Positions 47,149-61,300 of a stretch of DNA of 64,000 nt are shown piece by piece. Under the pieces are notes generated by a model that was not told the DNA's origin, made no database searches, and worked only from the letters and a program-made list of their open reading frames with translations. Origin of the DNA: Nymphaea colorata (Eukaryota; Streptophyta; Magnoliopsida; Nymphaeales; Nymphaeaceae); assembly GCF_008831285.2 (NCBI RefSeq), contig NC_045139.1, positions 34,135,706-34,199,705 of the forward strand, given 5' to 3'. Numbering within the stretch: the stretch's first letter is position 1; every line of letters begins with the position of its first letter. The position numbers were made by a program, and so were the translations under genes.

Positions 47149-49964
47149 GTACGCCTCTCTCTCTCTCTTTTTCTCCCTATGCTGCGGCCGTGGTCCCGTG
47201 AATTCTAGCTGGGTCCGGCGCAGGCGTTCGACAAGAACGCAACGGATGTTGGGCGTTTGAAATAGCCGCCGCCCTTTGTGCCGGGAAACTTTTAGATCGA
47301 AAACGATTTCAAAAAGAGGCATTCTTTTGGCGGAACAATACAATAAAATAGGTGCTCGAGTCCTAAAACTGTTTATTTATCTGATCAAGCATCCAAAACT
47401 GAGCTTGGTTTTGTTATCTTGCCACATATCGAGTGTCTTTTCTTATTTGTGAATAATTGTTTTCCAGATGGTCCCTCACCGTTTTGCTGAATGGGTAATG
47501 GATAGTGTCGGTGATTTAAAAGAACACAAATATTTGCGTTTTGTCCTATCACTTGATTTGAGCGGTTTTGGCTCCATTTTGCTGTGCTTTTAGATGCCGC
47601 TGTCCCGGGACTGGACTAGCTGGCAAAATTATTTACTCTTTTTGGGGGAGGGGTTGGTCCTGTCTCGAGGGTGATCAACTTGGCCATGGCCCAGGGTTTT
47701 TGCTGGTAATATGACCGTTGATCACATGGATGAATGGCCATATGAGGAAGAAGCACTTCCGTTTTGCTCCCTTATATGAAAAGTAGTACGTGCGTCTCAA
47801 GTATACTCCATGTACTTGCTACTTAGGTTAGCAGACAGGCTAGTCCAGCGGCCTATTTGGAAGAGAACCAAAAAAAAAAAGGGCAAAAAGAACTATACAG
47901 CCGTAGCGTCCATATTGCGCAGGAATCCAAAATTCAAAGGGCTAGAGAAGGGAGACAAAGGGATCGGGTACATGGTATCCATATGTGGTTAATATTGAGA
48001 AAATACTAGCTACATTCGACCTATTTGCATCTCTAGGTACTCGGCGTTATCAAACTTTTTGCTGTCATTTCTTAAAACCTTGAGTACGTTTGGAATCTCC
48101 CCAGTCCATGCCCTATTGGCCTATTCAGTTACCTGCTTTGAGTTGCTTTCTTCATTTATAATGGATGTGACAATGATTGGCTTCTTGGTGGGCCTGGTTG
48201 TCCAGCAAATAAATGATGATATGGCTTTGCTCACTGTAAAGTTGGTGAAACCAACTAGGTTTATCATTATAATATTTGATGTTTTGAGTCTCTACTTTTT
48301 TCCTAGAACGAAAGCATTCAGTCCCCGTCGCCCTTGCCACTGGTGAAAAATTATGGGCGTGAAGTGTGAAGCGTGTGATATTTATTTGCTCGATGGCGTT
48401 TGGTTCGGTAGCGTGGTCCCATACCAGACAATGTCTGGAAGGAGCTTATCGGCCAAACTTTGAACAATCCAACTATAAACTGTGTCGGCGTGTCCCCTTA
48501 GTCTGAATCGACTTATGAAAGGACATCGATTATCTCGGAGCTAGTTTGGTTTAGGTTTTCACGATCTGAATTGATGAATTAATTCATTAGTTTGATGAAT
48601 CATGGTTTTCACTGTCAAGCTTTCGTCACATCAACAAAAAGCTGTCACATATTTGAATGTTGGATCAGAAGTAACCAAACACCTCCGTTAATGTTCACTT
48701 GACAGATCTGTTAACACACTAGCCTGACTCCACTAGATCTCTATATGGCCCCAATCTGTAAGTTGCGAGATTAATTTTTATACTCGGTCATTCTTTTCTC
48801 TGGGTGTATTTTCAATGTTAATGAGATGTAAAAATGCGTGAGGCAGCTGAAACTATTTTTCATGGTTTATCCTTATTAGGACAGTGGAGGTAAAAGGATA
48901 CCCGATTTGGAATAGGGTTGGAGTTCTGTCAGGTTGTCTCGTTACCACCGCCACAAGTATGGTCAAGATTTTCTAAGATCTCGCTGTATGATTGCATGTA
49001 CTGGGAAACACTGTGAATTATTGTAATATCATAAGGTGCTATTAATGCACGAGTTCTTTGTTTTTAAATTTATATTTCTATCGTGATCTTTGCATGGTAA
49101 TTTTCCAAAAAAAAAAAGGATTCCAGTTATATATGAGGATATGCTCACTACGAAAATTCTGTTGTGGAAAGTGTCAGTACGGTTTATCTGGGCAATGTTG
49201 TTCAATTAAGAAATTCGTCAGTTTTCATTAATGCTACTCTTCATTATTGTCGCTTTAATAATTGAGATATATGCTCTCAGATTTTCCAATTAGATGATAT
49301 AATAATTTTTTACTATCTTTAACTTCTTTCGTTATCCTAATAATTGAAATTGATAATGATTTTTGGCCAGCTCTTAAATCTTCCTGCCCTACTCGTGCAC
49401 TGTCATGCAAGTGGGAACCGATCTGGGCTGTTGTCTGAGTTCATTAATTCATGGCCACAAATCTGATTGAATAATAATTGAGATCTATAGGCCTTCATTT
49501 TTTTGTTTCCCAAGACAAATAACGTGAGACCCATTTTCTTTTGTTAGTGGCTTATATTTTTCCTCTTTTTCTCTCCATTAAACTAGGTTTTTTTTTTGGT
49601 CCATCCTCGAATTATATATTGTTGCGGCTTTTCTATTTGACCCGAGTTTTTTCTCTCTCTCTCTCTCTCGCTCCCTCTCTCACATGTGTCTGTGTGACGC
49701 CAAATATTGACATTAACTGATAAATGCCAGCGCCATGTGGGGAAGGGGGCATCGAATCATGGGTGGTAGATAACTTGAATAGAATGTCACCCTCTTGAGA
49801 AAGCTGTGGAATTGTCAAGTCTGAATTATTTGATCAATTGGAATATTCTGTTACAGTAATGGGGTCTTGCCATCATTAACCTTCAGACTTGCGCACATGC
49901 ACTTCCTTGAGTTTAGACGAACAGTTAGTTTCTGACACTTGATTGGCATATTCGTTCATTGCAG
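47149..49964 (+). other. probable leader intron
   Basis: The sequence is AT-rich with no supported coding sequence. A possible small inverted-repeat element lies at 48536-48687 (CGGAGCTAGTTTGGTT versus CGGAGGTGTTTGGTTA on the opposite strand) without a clear target duplication. Confidence 0.35.
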
Positions 49965-50002
49965 GTTTTCGAGTGACATCGAGAGAGGTGCCGAGCTTGG
50001 AG
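49965..50002 (+). other. candidate small leader exon
   Basis: The 38-bp segment lies between TTCATTGCAG and GTATTT. In the frame required to join directly to the exon at 51802 it carries TGA, so it cannot be coding sequence of the protein below and can only be leader. The assignment rests on splice signals alone. Confidence 0.3.
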
Positions 50003-50317
50003 GTATTTCCCTTCTGTGTAATTTAGTTTAGAATTTCTGGTATTCGTATTGTCTACCTCATTAAGTTAGCCACATGTTCGGTAGCATTTTTTTCCGTATG
50101 CAGCCGACTAAAATGATAAAAAACTGCAAGAATGTGCACTTTATTTTGAGAGCATGTCGGGGTTGAAAAATGGGCGGGATTATAAGTGAATTGATGCCTT
50201 TTCATTTGTGTTTGCCTTGTCTGCTTTGTTGTTAAGAAAAATTGTTATGAGCTTATTGTAGGATTAGTTCATAAATAGTCTTAAAGAGGTACAATTTGGC
50301 AGACAAAGTAACGATTA

Positions 50318-50319
<2 letters not shown>

Positions 50320-50358
<39 letters not shown>

Positions 50359-50563
50359 CCTGTCCATCTACCTGGCTGTCTGTCTCTCATTGTAAGGATA
50401 AATGGTCATCTTATTTCTTTATTTGTTAAGTACGTCTTATAGCCTATTGCGTTGATGTTAGCGTCAGAAAATTACTTTTTTAAAAACAATTATGTGCATG
50501 TAATTGCAATTAGTTTGATGGTCAAGAATAAAATATGTCGTTGAAATAAGATTGCGGAGAAGT

Positions 50564-50602
<39 letters not shown>

Positions 50603-50610
50603 AGGGAGGG
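50320..50610. repeat. (CT)18 and (GA)n(GGGA)n microsatellites
   Basis: A CT run at 50320-50355 and a GA run at 50565-50597, continued by GGGA units to 50610, lie about 210 bp apart within a probable leader intron. Their complementary composition could pair in RNA as a long imperfect stem. Confidence 0.9.
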
Positions 50611-51525
50611 CTTATTATCCAGGGTCTCTCCACTACCTTTGGGAGTGCACATCTTATCTACCGAGCATGTGGGGCGTAACGCAAATATTGTCCTATATGA
50701 CAGAGTGGCGGGTGGGAAACTCTGGCCCGTTGCTTCTGCCAGCTTGTCTCGCGGTATCGGGTTCGCTGCCTTGTCTGCGATGGAAATGGCTTGTGGCCTG
50801 CCTTTCTTTGTAGAGATTTCAAATTAATTTACACATCATCTATCTGGTGTGGTTCGACTAACCTCTTATGACATCCTTACATCTTGCCTTGGAGGGTCTC
50901 CTGGATCTTCTATTTTCAGCACACGAGGGGACTTGGTTAACCTCCCCATGCTTTTTCACTAGTTGTCTTTGCGGAACGAGTATTTCGGCTGCTTCTGTTT
51001 GTTTGGTCATTGGACTCCTAATGTATTTTACATATTATAAGGGGTACGGTTTGTGGGGTCTGAGCTGGCGCTGTGCTCGTCATTGTCCGGGTCGTTTAGC
51101 TCCACCCTCGTCCCGCATATTTACTGCAGTACGCTGGAAATAGAACAATAAATATTTGCTTATTCGCTTTTATGGCGTGGTATACCGGCTCTTAAAAGTT
51201 ACGGACAGTGCACTTAAAATTTTGAATCACTGAGGGGCCTTTACCTTGACCTGAAAATGCCCACTGAGAAAAAACCATATGCAATTATTTTCTCTTCTCC
51301 TCACTTTCCGTTTGTTCAACATTTGTTTGGTGCGATTTTCCCTGGGACATTTAGTTTGTGGTCTGTTTCTCCTTTTCGAGGGAACCAACTTGCAGAAAGT
51401 TGCTGCTTTTTGGGCATCGGTCCCTGTCTGTCCTTCTGCATCTTTTGAGCAAGCGTTTGTTCAAAGAACCAGCTTTCATTTTCATACTGCATATTCTTGC
51501 ATAATTGACATGTGAATCATCTCAG

Positions 51526-51633
51526 CCAGCGAGTTCTTTTTGCCGGTATGCAAAAGCAACTGAATACCAACGGGTGGTCATCCCTCCTCTTCTGTGTGCG
51601 GAAATTTTCTTCCTAACTTGTTCGACAGTGTAA
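51526..51633 (+). promoter_or_regulatory. leader part of the first coding exon, with a uORF
   Basis: A possible acceptor (CATCTCAG) ends at 51525. Between it and the start codon an upstream ORF of 22 codons runs from the ATG at 51548 to TAA at 51614-51616. A TAA in the main frame sits directly before the start ATG (51631-51633). The acceptor is weak, so the extent of this exon is uncertain. Confidence 0.4.
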
Positions 51634-54600
51634 ATGCTCTGCCTAAGTGCTGAAATCCATTACAAGGGGTTGTTCCAATCCCCTAGTTTGGGATTTTCCA
51701 TGACCTTGTAAGTAATGGGAGGCCTTTGTCTTCGCTTTCTTGCTTAGTGAAGTTCTGTTCTCTGCTCAAAAGTTAAAACGACTTTTCTGTATTTTTGGTA
51801 GAGGCACATCTTCACCACCGACAGGTTCTTCCCAATGTGTCTTGCATAACGAAGATGGGAAAAATAATTCTGCTGGCAAGGAAGAGTTCTGGTGCAGCTG
51901 TGATTCGGAGGTTGGTATTTTCGTATTACACATAGTGTGGGCGGTTCTGTGGCCGTAATGAGTGTGTGGTTTCCATAAAGCTTTTCAATGCACTTAGGCG
52001 TATTATCTACATCTTCCATAACTTGCTTTGTTTGCGATTTGCGATAGATTTGATCTGTTGGTGTCCCATGGACCTATAGTCACTTGAATTGGTTGCTATT
52101 TTTGGGTACTGTTGATCATTTTGCCTTTTAGCCTTATCATTAATGGTCCTACGTTCTAGCAAAATCATGTTATGAGTCCATGGTAGAAGACTCAAAGAAT
52201 GTGTTACCTCGTTTGAAATACTCAGATAAGTTCGTTTATTATTGATTGACATTGGGTTCTTCTTTTGCAGAGGATAGTTTCTTCTGGAGAATCTAGAGTT
52301 AGTGATGACAATGCAACCACAAGTCCCTACAGGCTTCAGCTTGAACATGACGTGAGTGCATCTCCTTTGCTTATCTTTCTCATAAATTTTCAAGTTGAGA
52401 AGATACGGTCACCAAATAAAAGATCTTCGTAGGAAATGTTGGGAAAAAATTCAAAATTCAGAAAGAAGTAAAAATGTAGACAGTTTCCGTGCACTAGTGA
52501 CTGGCCAAACCTGTCTTTAGTTTTCCGCTTTTCAGTTGCAATGAGATCATTTGTAAATATTAGATACAAGGGATGATTATTAAAGTACATTTTATGTCAC
52601 TGGGAATTGCGAAGCGTGGCAATTGTTGGTGGCCTTTAATTGGAAAAGCCAAAGTTGCTTACTGTCCTGTAACGGATTGAGAGCATCGGCAAAGTTATTC
52701 AAAAACATTAACGTCTAGATGCTTCTTGATCCATTTGTGCTTAACAAATAAAATATTATATGGAAATTACTGGCTCCAGTTTTGGTATTTCCTTTATCAT
52801 CCTTGATTAGGGTTATAAGTGGAACATTCTGAAATTTTCATCATCTCAGAACGAATTTGAATATGTGAAGGAAATGGAAATGCATATCTGAGGTGTATGA
52901 ATGCATTTTTTCATCATTTTGTGGATTCGTACCTTGAAAGACTACCCATTCGGCTGCTCTGACAATTGAAGTTTTCAACTTTTTATGCCTACTTTAATAT
53001 TTTAATTTAAGAGTGCTTTAGGTGCTTTAATAGTGTTCTGTTACAAATTCGTATCTCCATATGCTTTTTTCTCTTTTGGGTCTTCAGATTTATATGAAAA
53101 TGTTCTGTTGGATTGTAAGCACTTTTTGCATAAGCAAGTTGTGCCCCTCCACCTTATTTTTCTACTTAAGCTGTTTCTTACTCTGCTTGTTGATACGCAC
53201 TGTTTTAACAGATAAAAAACTTGCAAGCGAAGCTGCATGGTGAAATGCAACTGCATGCTGCACTTGAAAGTGCTGTCGGAAAGACTGCTATAGCATTGTC
53301 CTGTTTGGCTTGCCTGCCAGATGAGGTAAACCTGGTAATCTCGTTGAATTATGACACAACTATGATAGGATATTTTATTCTGTCAGACCAGCTTTTAAGA
53401 TGGGACAAGAAATTGTATTTGTTATTTTGCTGTACTAATTCCAATTCTTTAAAAGTTGTAAGCTATTCCAAATAGGCTAGACCTGATTTTCTTTTGTGGA
53501 ATGAGAAAGCTGTAAGTAGGTCAACCATAACCTCGTCTCAAGATAGAATTCTAGAAGGATAAATTCCTAGTGTCTCTTTCACTCTCTCTCCCCTTCACCT
53601 ATCCATGCACATATACTTGTTTTTATGCAAGAATGCATATGTCCTTCACACATGCATGAATGCGTGTCTGTGGGTTATAAATCTCCAGCCAACATTTGTC
53701 TCTGTTTTCATGAGCAGGCCCAGGACCTTCTGAAAAATATTGCTGTACTGGAGGATACTGTTTCAAAGCTTGAGGAAGAGCTGGTTTCCTTGCATTTTCA
53801 GCTTAGTCAGGAGAGAAATGAGCGACGCCTAGCTGAGTATCGTTTGAAGCAGTCACCATCTTCTCATTTTCTGCCATCTCCTGATGGCTTGAACACTTCA
53901 GTATGTAATCATTCTTCACTAACATGTTCTGCTGTTTGTTCGACATATATTGGAGATATAAGTTGCTGTCTTTTCTCTGGTTATTTATATAGGAATATCC
54001 ATCAGAGTGTTTGAGTTGGTCCCTCACAGGGATGAACCATTCTCATACAGAGGTATTGCCAATTGAATCTTCTGGTTTGCATTGTAGCAGTGATGGAGAG
54101 AATGCAGAAAGCAAGGTTAGCTATCAAAATCTGAATTGACCTTTAGATTAGTTGTTCCTGTGTCTTTTGAATATTTGACCAAGATATGATAGAAATTGAG
54201 TTTTTTTTTTGGGGAATTATTGCATGCTTTGTTTGTCCACTGATCCTCTGTGCATGTATGCTAGGCTGATTTACATATGCAGAAAAAATAACCCAAGGCA
54301 AATTACTTTTCTTTCATCATCTGCCTTCAGCAATTATGTGCATATCATTTTTTCGGTCCATTATGAGGAACTTGTTTGTTTCTTCCTGCTTTTTTACAGT
54401 CTGTTATCCATGCATAGGAATTGCTATTTTCTATATACATGTTCCTTTTGGTAGTTGACATGTGTGCCATGTCTAATAGACATGAATGCGGGATTCTGAA
54501 ACCATATGCAGGCCATAGATCCGGCCGTGTTCCCAAGGCATGGTGTTGAACTAGGTTATATTTTATTATTTCAAATTGCATATTGGATATTAGATGCATA

Positions 54601-57600
54601 CATTCTGGGTTTAATGGTTTCATTAAGGGGCACAAAGAAAACACAATTGCCAGTCTAGCTGCACGTTCACCAGAAAAGGCATGGTGGTGAAGGTAAAGAG
54701 ATGCATGTACAGGCAGATATTATAATACTTTACATTTTTCTGGGTATGTGCATGGCATCTAATCAAGCACTAGACAAATTGTATACTGGACAGTGGCTTT
54801 TGTGGTACTCAACTATTATCCAAATGGATATTAACCGTTACTTTAATTCCGTTGGCTTTTGTTTCCTACAGGTACTTGCTTGATTATTTGTCTTTGAATA
54901 CTAAAATTCTAGGCATGCAGACTGTTGTCACTAATATGATGCTTTTTATCAGAGTGCTCTAGGGCATGCATGCCCTGTCCAAGATAAAAAGCCCCAAAAG
55001 TTGAGACATCTAAAGGCCAGGAGGCCTACTAAGGAAATGTCAGTTAAGGGTCTTTGGCACCATCCTAACCAGCTATCGGAGGAGATGGTGCGGTGCATGA
55101 AGAATATATATATTTGTCTTGCAGACTCGTCTAATCTTTCAGCCAAGTCTAATGCAGCAGAGAGCTTCCAGCTGCCAACTTCTCCCCATGGACACCTGTC
55201 TGCGTCGTCCCTGTCATCAGTTTCTGAACCATCAGAGCTATCCATAGTATCGCTTGTCCAAAGTCCAGTAGTTGAACTGCATTGTAGTGGAGATGTTCTT
55301 GGAGATGATAATGCATTTGATCCTTATAAAGTGAGGGGAAAACTCAGTTGGGCAGACATTGGAAACTACAGTTCAGCTGTCGAAGTTTCTTGGATGTCGG
55401 TCGGAAAACAACAGCTAGAGTATGCTGCTGGAGCACTCCGGAAATTTAAGTAAGTGGCTTATACTTTTCATTTTTCAATTTTAGATTTCATGATTTTCTT
55501 CACTCTGATTTTTAATGTATTTCGATCTTTCTATTGCCCATGAAGAATGGAAGTTTGTAAGCATTTTTAATTTGAATATTTACCTTAAGTTTATATACAT
55601 TATGTATTTATGTAAGTGATGCACAATTGTATGTTCATTTATATATGTTTTTGTGAAGTACAAAGTCACAGATTTCTCAATCCTCACCGAATTTTGCTTA
55701 GGACTATTCAAAGGTTTTTCACCTCTATGTGCGACTGCACTTGTGCCTGTTTGCAAACTCTATGGCACTTTGCTACTGAGATTCTTGTTATGAGCTTCCT
55801 TGTTAGATGATTTGTCCTATTCATGATTATCTGCTATTTTGATGGACTACATATTGCTGCTGTCACGTTTTTTATATTTGTCATTTATATTTTACAAACT
55901 AGGTCATTGGTTGAGCAGCTGGCAAAAGTGAATCCAACTAATTTGTGCTGTGATGAGAAGCTGGCTTTCTGGATAAACTTATACAATGCCCTAATTATGC
56001 ATGTACGTTTTCTACTTTGAGTTCATTTGTGTTTCTCTTCTTTTGCTTACATTTTCTCAGAACAGGATACAATCTGCTATTGCTTCACTAAGGCACATTT
56101 TTTTTTTTTTTTTGGATTATCAGAAATGAATTGGTTCTGTGGGTCCTTTTGTAGGCTTACTTGGCATATGGAGTCCCTAAAAGTGAATTGAAACTCTTCT
56201 CTCTAATGCAAAAGGTATGGCTTAATTAGCTTAACTAGCCAGGCTTTTATGTGCTCTTTTGGCAGGCAAAGTTGTTAGTTTGAAACAATAAACTCTAGGA
56301 TACATATGCATTTATTTACACCTGTTCTTGTGAGTTGCTTTCAGCTTCATTTACCTATATAATTTGATGCTTGCACCATGGATAATTTTCTATTTAAGGG
56401 CATATAGTATGTAATTGATGTTGAAAATTAAGTATGACAGAGTGGTCGACATCTTTTTGATGTGTTAATACTTTTTCAGGCAGCATATACTGTCGGGGGG
56501 CACTCATTCAGTGCCGCTGCTATTGAATATGTGATTTTGAAGATGAAGCCTCCTGTCCATAGACCACAAACAGTACGTGTCCTTGTTTCTTTCTCATGGT
56601 CTATACCCTATAGTTTCATCACAAAAGATCATACCTAACCATAGGCATCGTCTTTGGTATTTTTAGGCACTGCTTCTTGCCCTTCACAAGCTGAAGACAT
56701 CAGAAGGGCAGAGAAGCTTTTCTGTTGATAGTCCTGATCCACTTGTAACATTTGCACTCAGCTCTGGGATGTATTCTTCGCCTGCAGTAAGTGTTCCTGC
56801 ATATACTCGCTGTATCCATATTTCTGTCTGGGTTGCCAAGTACTGGTATACACAAAAGTTTTGGTGTTTAATAATATGTCCAGCTGTTCTTGTTTTCACA
56901 TGATTCACATTTTGTCAATTTAGTCTGTTTCTACTCAATCTGTTTAGAGCATTTTGTGCGCATTATGTTTGTCTGTCAACTTCTGACACTTAGATTGCTT
57001 ACTGTTAGTTAGGGCTGACTTGTGGAATTCAAGAGTGTGCATTGCTCTGACAACGAAATTGGTCTGAATAAGTGGGACATAATCTTTTTTGAGTTTACAC
57101 TTTGCAAAGTAAACTCAGTCAGCTATTGTTTCCTAAGTTATTAGCCAAAAGGAGTAAGAAAACTGTTACTAGTAGCCTAGTCCTACCTTTTTACTCTATT
57201 TGAGGCAAAAGAAATTGTATAACTACCAGTAAGTTGCACGTATCCAGTCTACCTGTGCTTTTAGTCATATATTAATTGCAAATGGAAATTTTCTCCAAGA
57301 TACTGGACACTAATTTAGGATGCATTGTGGTTGAGAAATTGTTCCTGCAAATGAGTTTTCCTTGTCAACCTGGTTTAACAACTTTTGCAGTTTGCATGAA
57401 ATATTTCTACTGTGAAGACTGAAGAGAGCTGGAGAAAATACTCATCATGCTCTTGGTGCTCTTGGTGTTGGAATAAAATGTTTTCTTTCCTCTTTGATGA
57501 AATCATGTTTTCTAGATATCTTTTGTTTATGCAGCTGATATGGTCTTTTCGTTTTGGTTTATTCATCTGAAATTATTTTACTTATTTTTTTATTTGCCAT

Positions 57601-58224
57601 GATGACAGTAAAACTTTTAGGGGTGCCTGCTGATTATATGAATCACATTAAAACTGAATAAGCAAGTCTGAAGAATATTTTACGTACCAGTGGTAACTTT
57701 AATATGTAATTACAGGGGTTGGATCCCGTCTGAAAAAATATAGCCATTGTTTTCTTATTTAGATTTATTAATTTGGGAGGTTCTGCTTATGCGACTTGTT
57801 GATTACTCTGGAACTTTTTTATAGTTTGGGCACTGGAAGCAAAATATGTCCATTAAAAATTTTAGAGATTTTTTTTACGTAATGTGAATTAATAGCTTGG
57901 TTTTTACAGGTGAGGATTTATACTGCTGCAAAAGTTAGAGAAGAGCTTCAACAATCATTAAGGGATTATGTTCGTGCTTCAGTTGGTGTGAGCAGAAAAG
58001 GCAAACTCTTTCTGCCGAAAATGCTGCACTGCTTTGCAAAAAGTGTGGTTGATGATGCCTCTCTATCCGGTTGGATTTGTCAATTCCTCCCCCCTCAACA
58101 AGCTGCAATGGTAGAAGACTGCATGTCTCAGAGACGGCTGCGCCTTCTTGTCAATCGCAACTGTGCCATTGTGCCTTTCGATTCTCGTTTTCGATATCTC
58201 TTCCTACCTGAAAATCTGCTCTGA
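51634..58224 (+). CDS. MIP1-type leucine-zipper / DUF547 protein
   Basis: Twelve exons (51634-51707, 51802-51910, 52271-52351, 53212-53325, 53718-53900, 53993-54115, 54953-55449, 55903-56002, 56155-56214, 56480-56572, 56667-56786, 57910-58224) join through GT-AG introns to 622 codons plus TGA. Residues about 80-170 form a coiled coil of the ternary-complex-factor MIP1 leucine-zipper type (LEHDIKNLQAKL, MQLHAALESAV, TVSKLEEELVSLHFQLSQER). A Ser-rich linker and the conserved block HPNQLSEEMVRCMKNIY follow. From about residue 395 lies DUF547 (KLAFWINLYNALIMHAYLAY, YTVGGHSFSAAAIEYVILKM, FALSSGMYSSPAVRIY, IVPFDSRFRYLFLPE). The domain pair is plant-specific and its biochemical role is not established. 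The start was chosen as the first ATG after an in-frame TAA, and its exon joins in phase via GTAAGT. Confidence 0.9.
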
Positions 58225-58900
58225 GCACCGTTTCTGTCTACCTCCAAGTTCCATAAAGGTTATGCTTGTTTGTTTCCTGCCACGTCCAAACAAGCAGGAA
58301 CCCTTAATAATCGGTGTCATTCCAAGTCATCATGGCCTCTTTCACTCATGAATCAGGAAAATTGGATCGCATGACCAATGGAACGGTTTAAACCTTGAGC
58401 TAGCGCAATTCAAACAACAAAGCTCCTAGTCAGCTTTTCATGGATAATTTCTTTGTTGTCTTCTGCTCCCTTCTGCATATACAAGCATTTCTTGACCTTT
58501 GACAATTTATCTTGTTGTCTAACCAAGTCGTTTGCCTTGTCACGTGTCATACAGCAAAAGTTCTTTTTTTTTTCAAGGCTCCTTAACCTTTTTAAAAGAG
58601 CTTGGTTTTGCCCTTCCATCTAGGATCTTCCTTCCTAGCCAGCAGTCAACTCTGTACAGTCATCATTTGGTGGTGAAGATCTCTGTTATGGCACAGATGG
58701 GACCATCCTCCGTTCTGCATCGGAAGGCGCATTTCCTTTATTCACCAATCAGATTACAGTCTGTTTGATGTGCTGTTCTGTGCATTGTTTCTCCTGTGAA
58801 AAGTTGGGTATTTGGTTTATGTACAGTTCATAGGGGCATTACAAAGATAATAATGTGAGTTGTGCCATCTTTGTAAAACAAGACTCGTCTCTCTTTCTAT
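58225..58900 (+). other. 3' UTR region of the DUF547 gene
   Basis: The sequence after the stop codon has no further coding potential on the plus strand. AATAAT-type poly(A) signals occur near 58848. The exact cleavage site cannot be read. Confidence 0.4.
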
Positions 58901-61300
58901 ATTTAACAAATGCACACTGCCCTGACGTAAATGCTGCTTGTTTCTATTGTGCGGCTTGGGAGCAGCATGGTGCAGATTTGTAATTCAATGTCATATAACT
59001 GTTGTTGCTTTTTTTTTTTTTGGTTTGGGGGATATTTGGTGATATAGTTTGCTTTTTATTGTTAATTGTCAGCATGGAAGTCATTCAGAGTTCTAAATTT
59101 TTCTATTTCCTCTTCTTTTCCCTTGTGCTCTTGGTTTCCAACACGTAGTTGCTCCATGATTGAGGAAGCTCCACAGCAGCTACAGTATTTTGCTTGCTGT
59201 TCACGTCATTCTTTAGACCTACGTAAATATTTACGGAACCTAATTATTCATCAGCCTTGCTAGACAGTAACTCATCTCTCTCTCTCTCTCTCTTCCTCTC
59301 TTGGATAACTTCTTCTAGTCCATCTAATCAAAGATGGCAGGCTATGGGTTCCTCGGATGATTATAAGTAGTGATCACAGAATGCCCAGGTGCAAATTGGG
59401 GACAATTTAGTAGGGCGAAGGCTAAGGAATAGAACTTCAAGGAGAAAAAAGGTTATTAAAGTTGGGTGTGGCCTCCTAATAGTACCAGCCTCTATCCCAA
59501 AACTTGGCCATATTTTATTCATGAATTTCATGTCTTAGCTTACATATTTGACTGTAAAACTGCTTAGTTCCAGGGATCACAGCCGGTCCATCGACATTGA
59601 TACTCATCCCCATCCTTGTCTGCACAACATGAAGCACTGTGAAACAACTATATTGGGTGGCCATGTGAAACGACTTTCTGAGTTCATTCAACGTGGCCCG
59701 AGAGTCTAGACGCATGTTGAGCGGGCAAACGGGCTCCTGCATCAACCTTTGGGGATAGGGAATAAGGTGAGGACTGACGGGAAATTTGGTGGAATTTTTC
59801 TCTAAAAGAGGTCGACAAAGGCTGAAGGTTTTTTGAATTTCCAGTTTGTCATGCTGGAATTGGTGAGCAATGCAGAGTTTGTAATGCTTGTAGTTGCTGT
59901 CAATAGTTCCATGAGAGGGTTGATACTTTTACTTCATAATTCCATGAGAAGATGTTGCTTGGAAGGCAGCTCTCCTCAAAGAGAGGTGAAGATATACTTG
60001 CAAAAGGGATATGTTACAGCACACTGATATTATTATTTTTTTCAATATAATTCAATATATTGAGACTGAATCTACAAGTTTCTTTGGTCTGTTTGCTCGC
60101 CGATATTGGTTTTGTAAAGGTGCCATCTCCTATTGCAATGCGAGGCTAAAGATGCTGTGTTTCTGCTCCATTTTTCTAGGTGCGGGATCAATGTCATGAT
60201 TTTCCCTTGGAGCTTTATTTTTTATTAATTATGAGAACGCAGGTTTAATTTAGTTCATGGTTTGTGGGAAAATATCCTTGTTTTATTACTATGACTACTT
60301 GATTATTATTAGTTTTTCAAGCATTGAATGCCCATGTGACAGCTGATGCTGTACCCACTGTTCCGGACCCTTGGGTCCGGTTCGGCGCATATGTCGTCTT
60401 CCTACAAAGAAGAAAGAAAAATCAGAAGCGCAAGTTGGTGCTTGTTTTCTAGTGTGCAGATACTCAGACCTGCGGCTCATGCAGAGGCAAGCCGCTGTTT
60501 CATGGTTCTTGTCCTGCAAGGTCTGGCTCAGAGGAACAGGTAAGCAGGGCCACTTGGATCTTTTATAAAACTGGGAACTCTTGTTCTGTTGATTGTCCTT
60601 TAATGTGTCTCTTCGAAGGCACTACATAAATTTCTTTTTCTTTTTCTTTACGATAAACTTTTAGGTTCTGTCATTTTACTTGTTTATTTATTTATAATTA
60701 TTGGGTCTGCTATGGCAGGAGCTGAACATGCAATGAGAGGGGACTTGGAAGGATGTTGGGGTGAAAACCCTGGTGAAATCCAACAGTTCAGTTATATATA
60801 TATAAGTACCAGACCACTTGGGTAAGTGATAAAAACCAGACTTCTCAAATTCATGTTAAGAAGTGTTTTAAACAAAACATGAACCTTCTAATGTGTTTGT
60901 AAACACTAATTTAATATAAATTTTTAATATAAATCATGCCTTAGTTGAAGTCATTTTTGTAAAAAAAAAAATTGATATTTAAACTACCAAAATTTTGATG
61001 TTATAAGAGCTGTTCATTTTTTTACTATCAGAAAAACATTATTTAAGCAAGAAAACCACTAACTTAGTATATGTTTCACATCAAATCACTGTTAAGTGTT
61101 TTTGTGTAAGAGACAAAAACCAGACCTACTAAAAACCACTATTTAAGTGTATTTGTGTAACAAAAACTTATGAATATAATCTTAAAGACGATTTGGTTGG
61201 GAACATATATTAAATTAGGCATTTTTTTTTTACTTTTGTCATGCTTTCTAATATGTAAAAAATAAGCGGCTCTTATAACTTCAAAATTTTAAGAGTAGAA

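Noticed and set aside
46871-47208. Several overlapping plus-strand frames in a GC-rich segment
   Set aside because: The frames do not agree with each other and none continues into downstream exons. The better explanation is leader or promoter DNA around the candidate exon 47102-47148.
51486-51493. P1BS-like 8-mer GCATATTC near the DUF547 start, and similar sites elsewhere
   Set aside because: GNATATNC is expected often by chance in AT-rich DNA; single sites without promoter context are not evidence of PHR control.
51740-51958. Coding start at a non-ATG codon before the exon at 51802
   Set aside because: The ATG at 51634 with a GTAAGT donor at 51708 joins in phase to the exon at 51802 and gives a full-length ORF, so no unusual start is needed.
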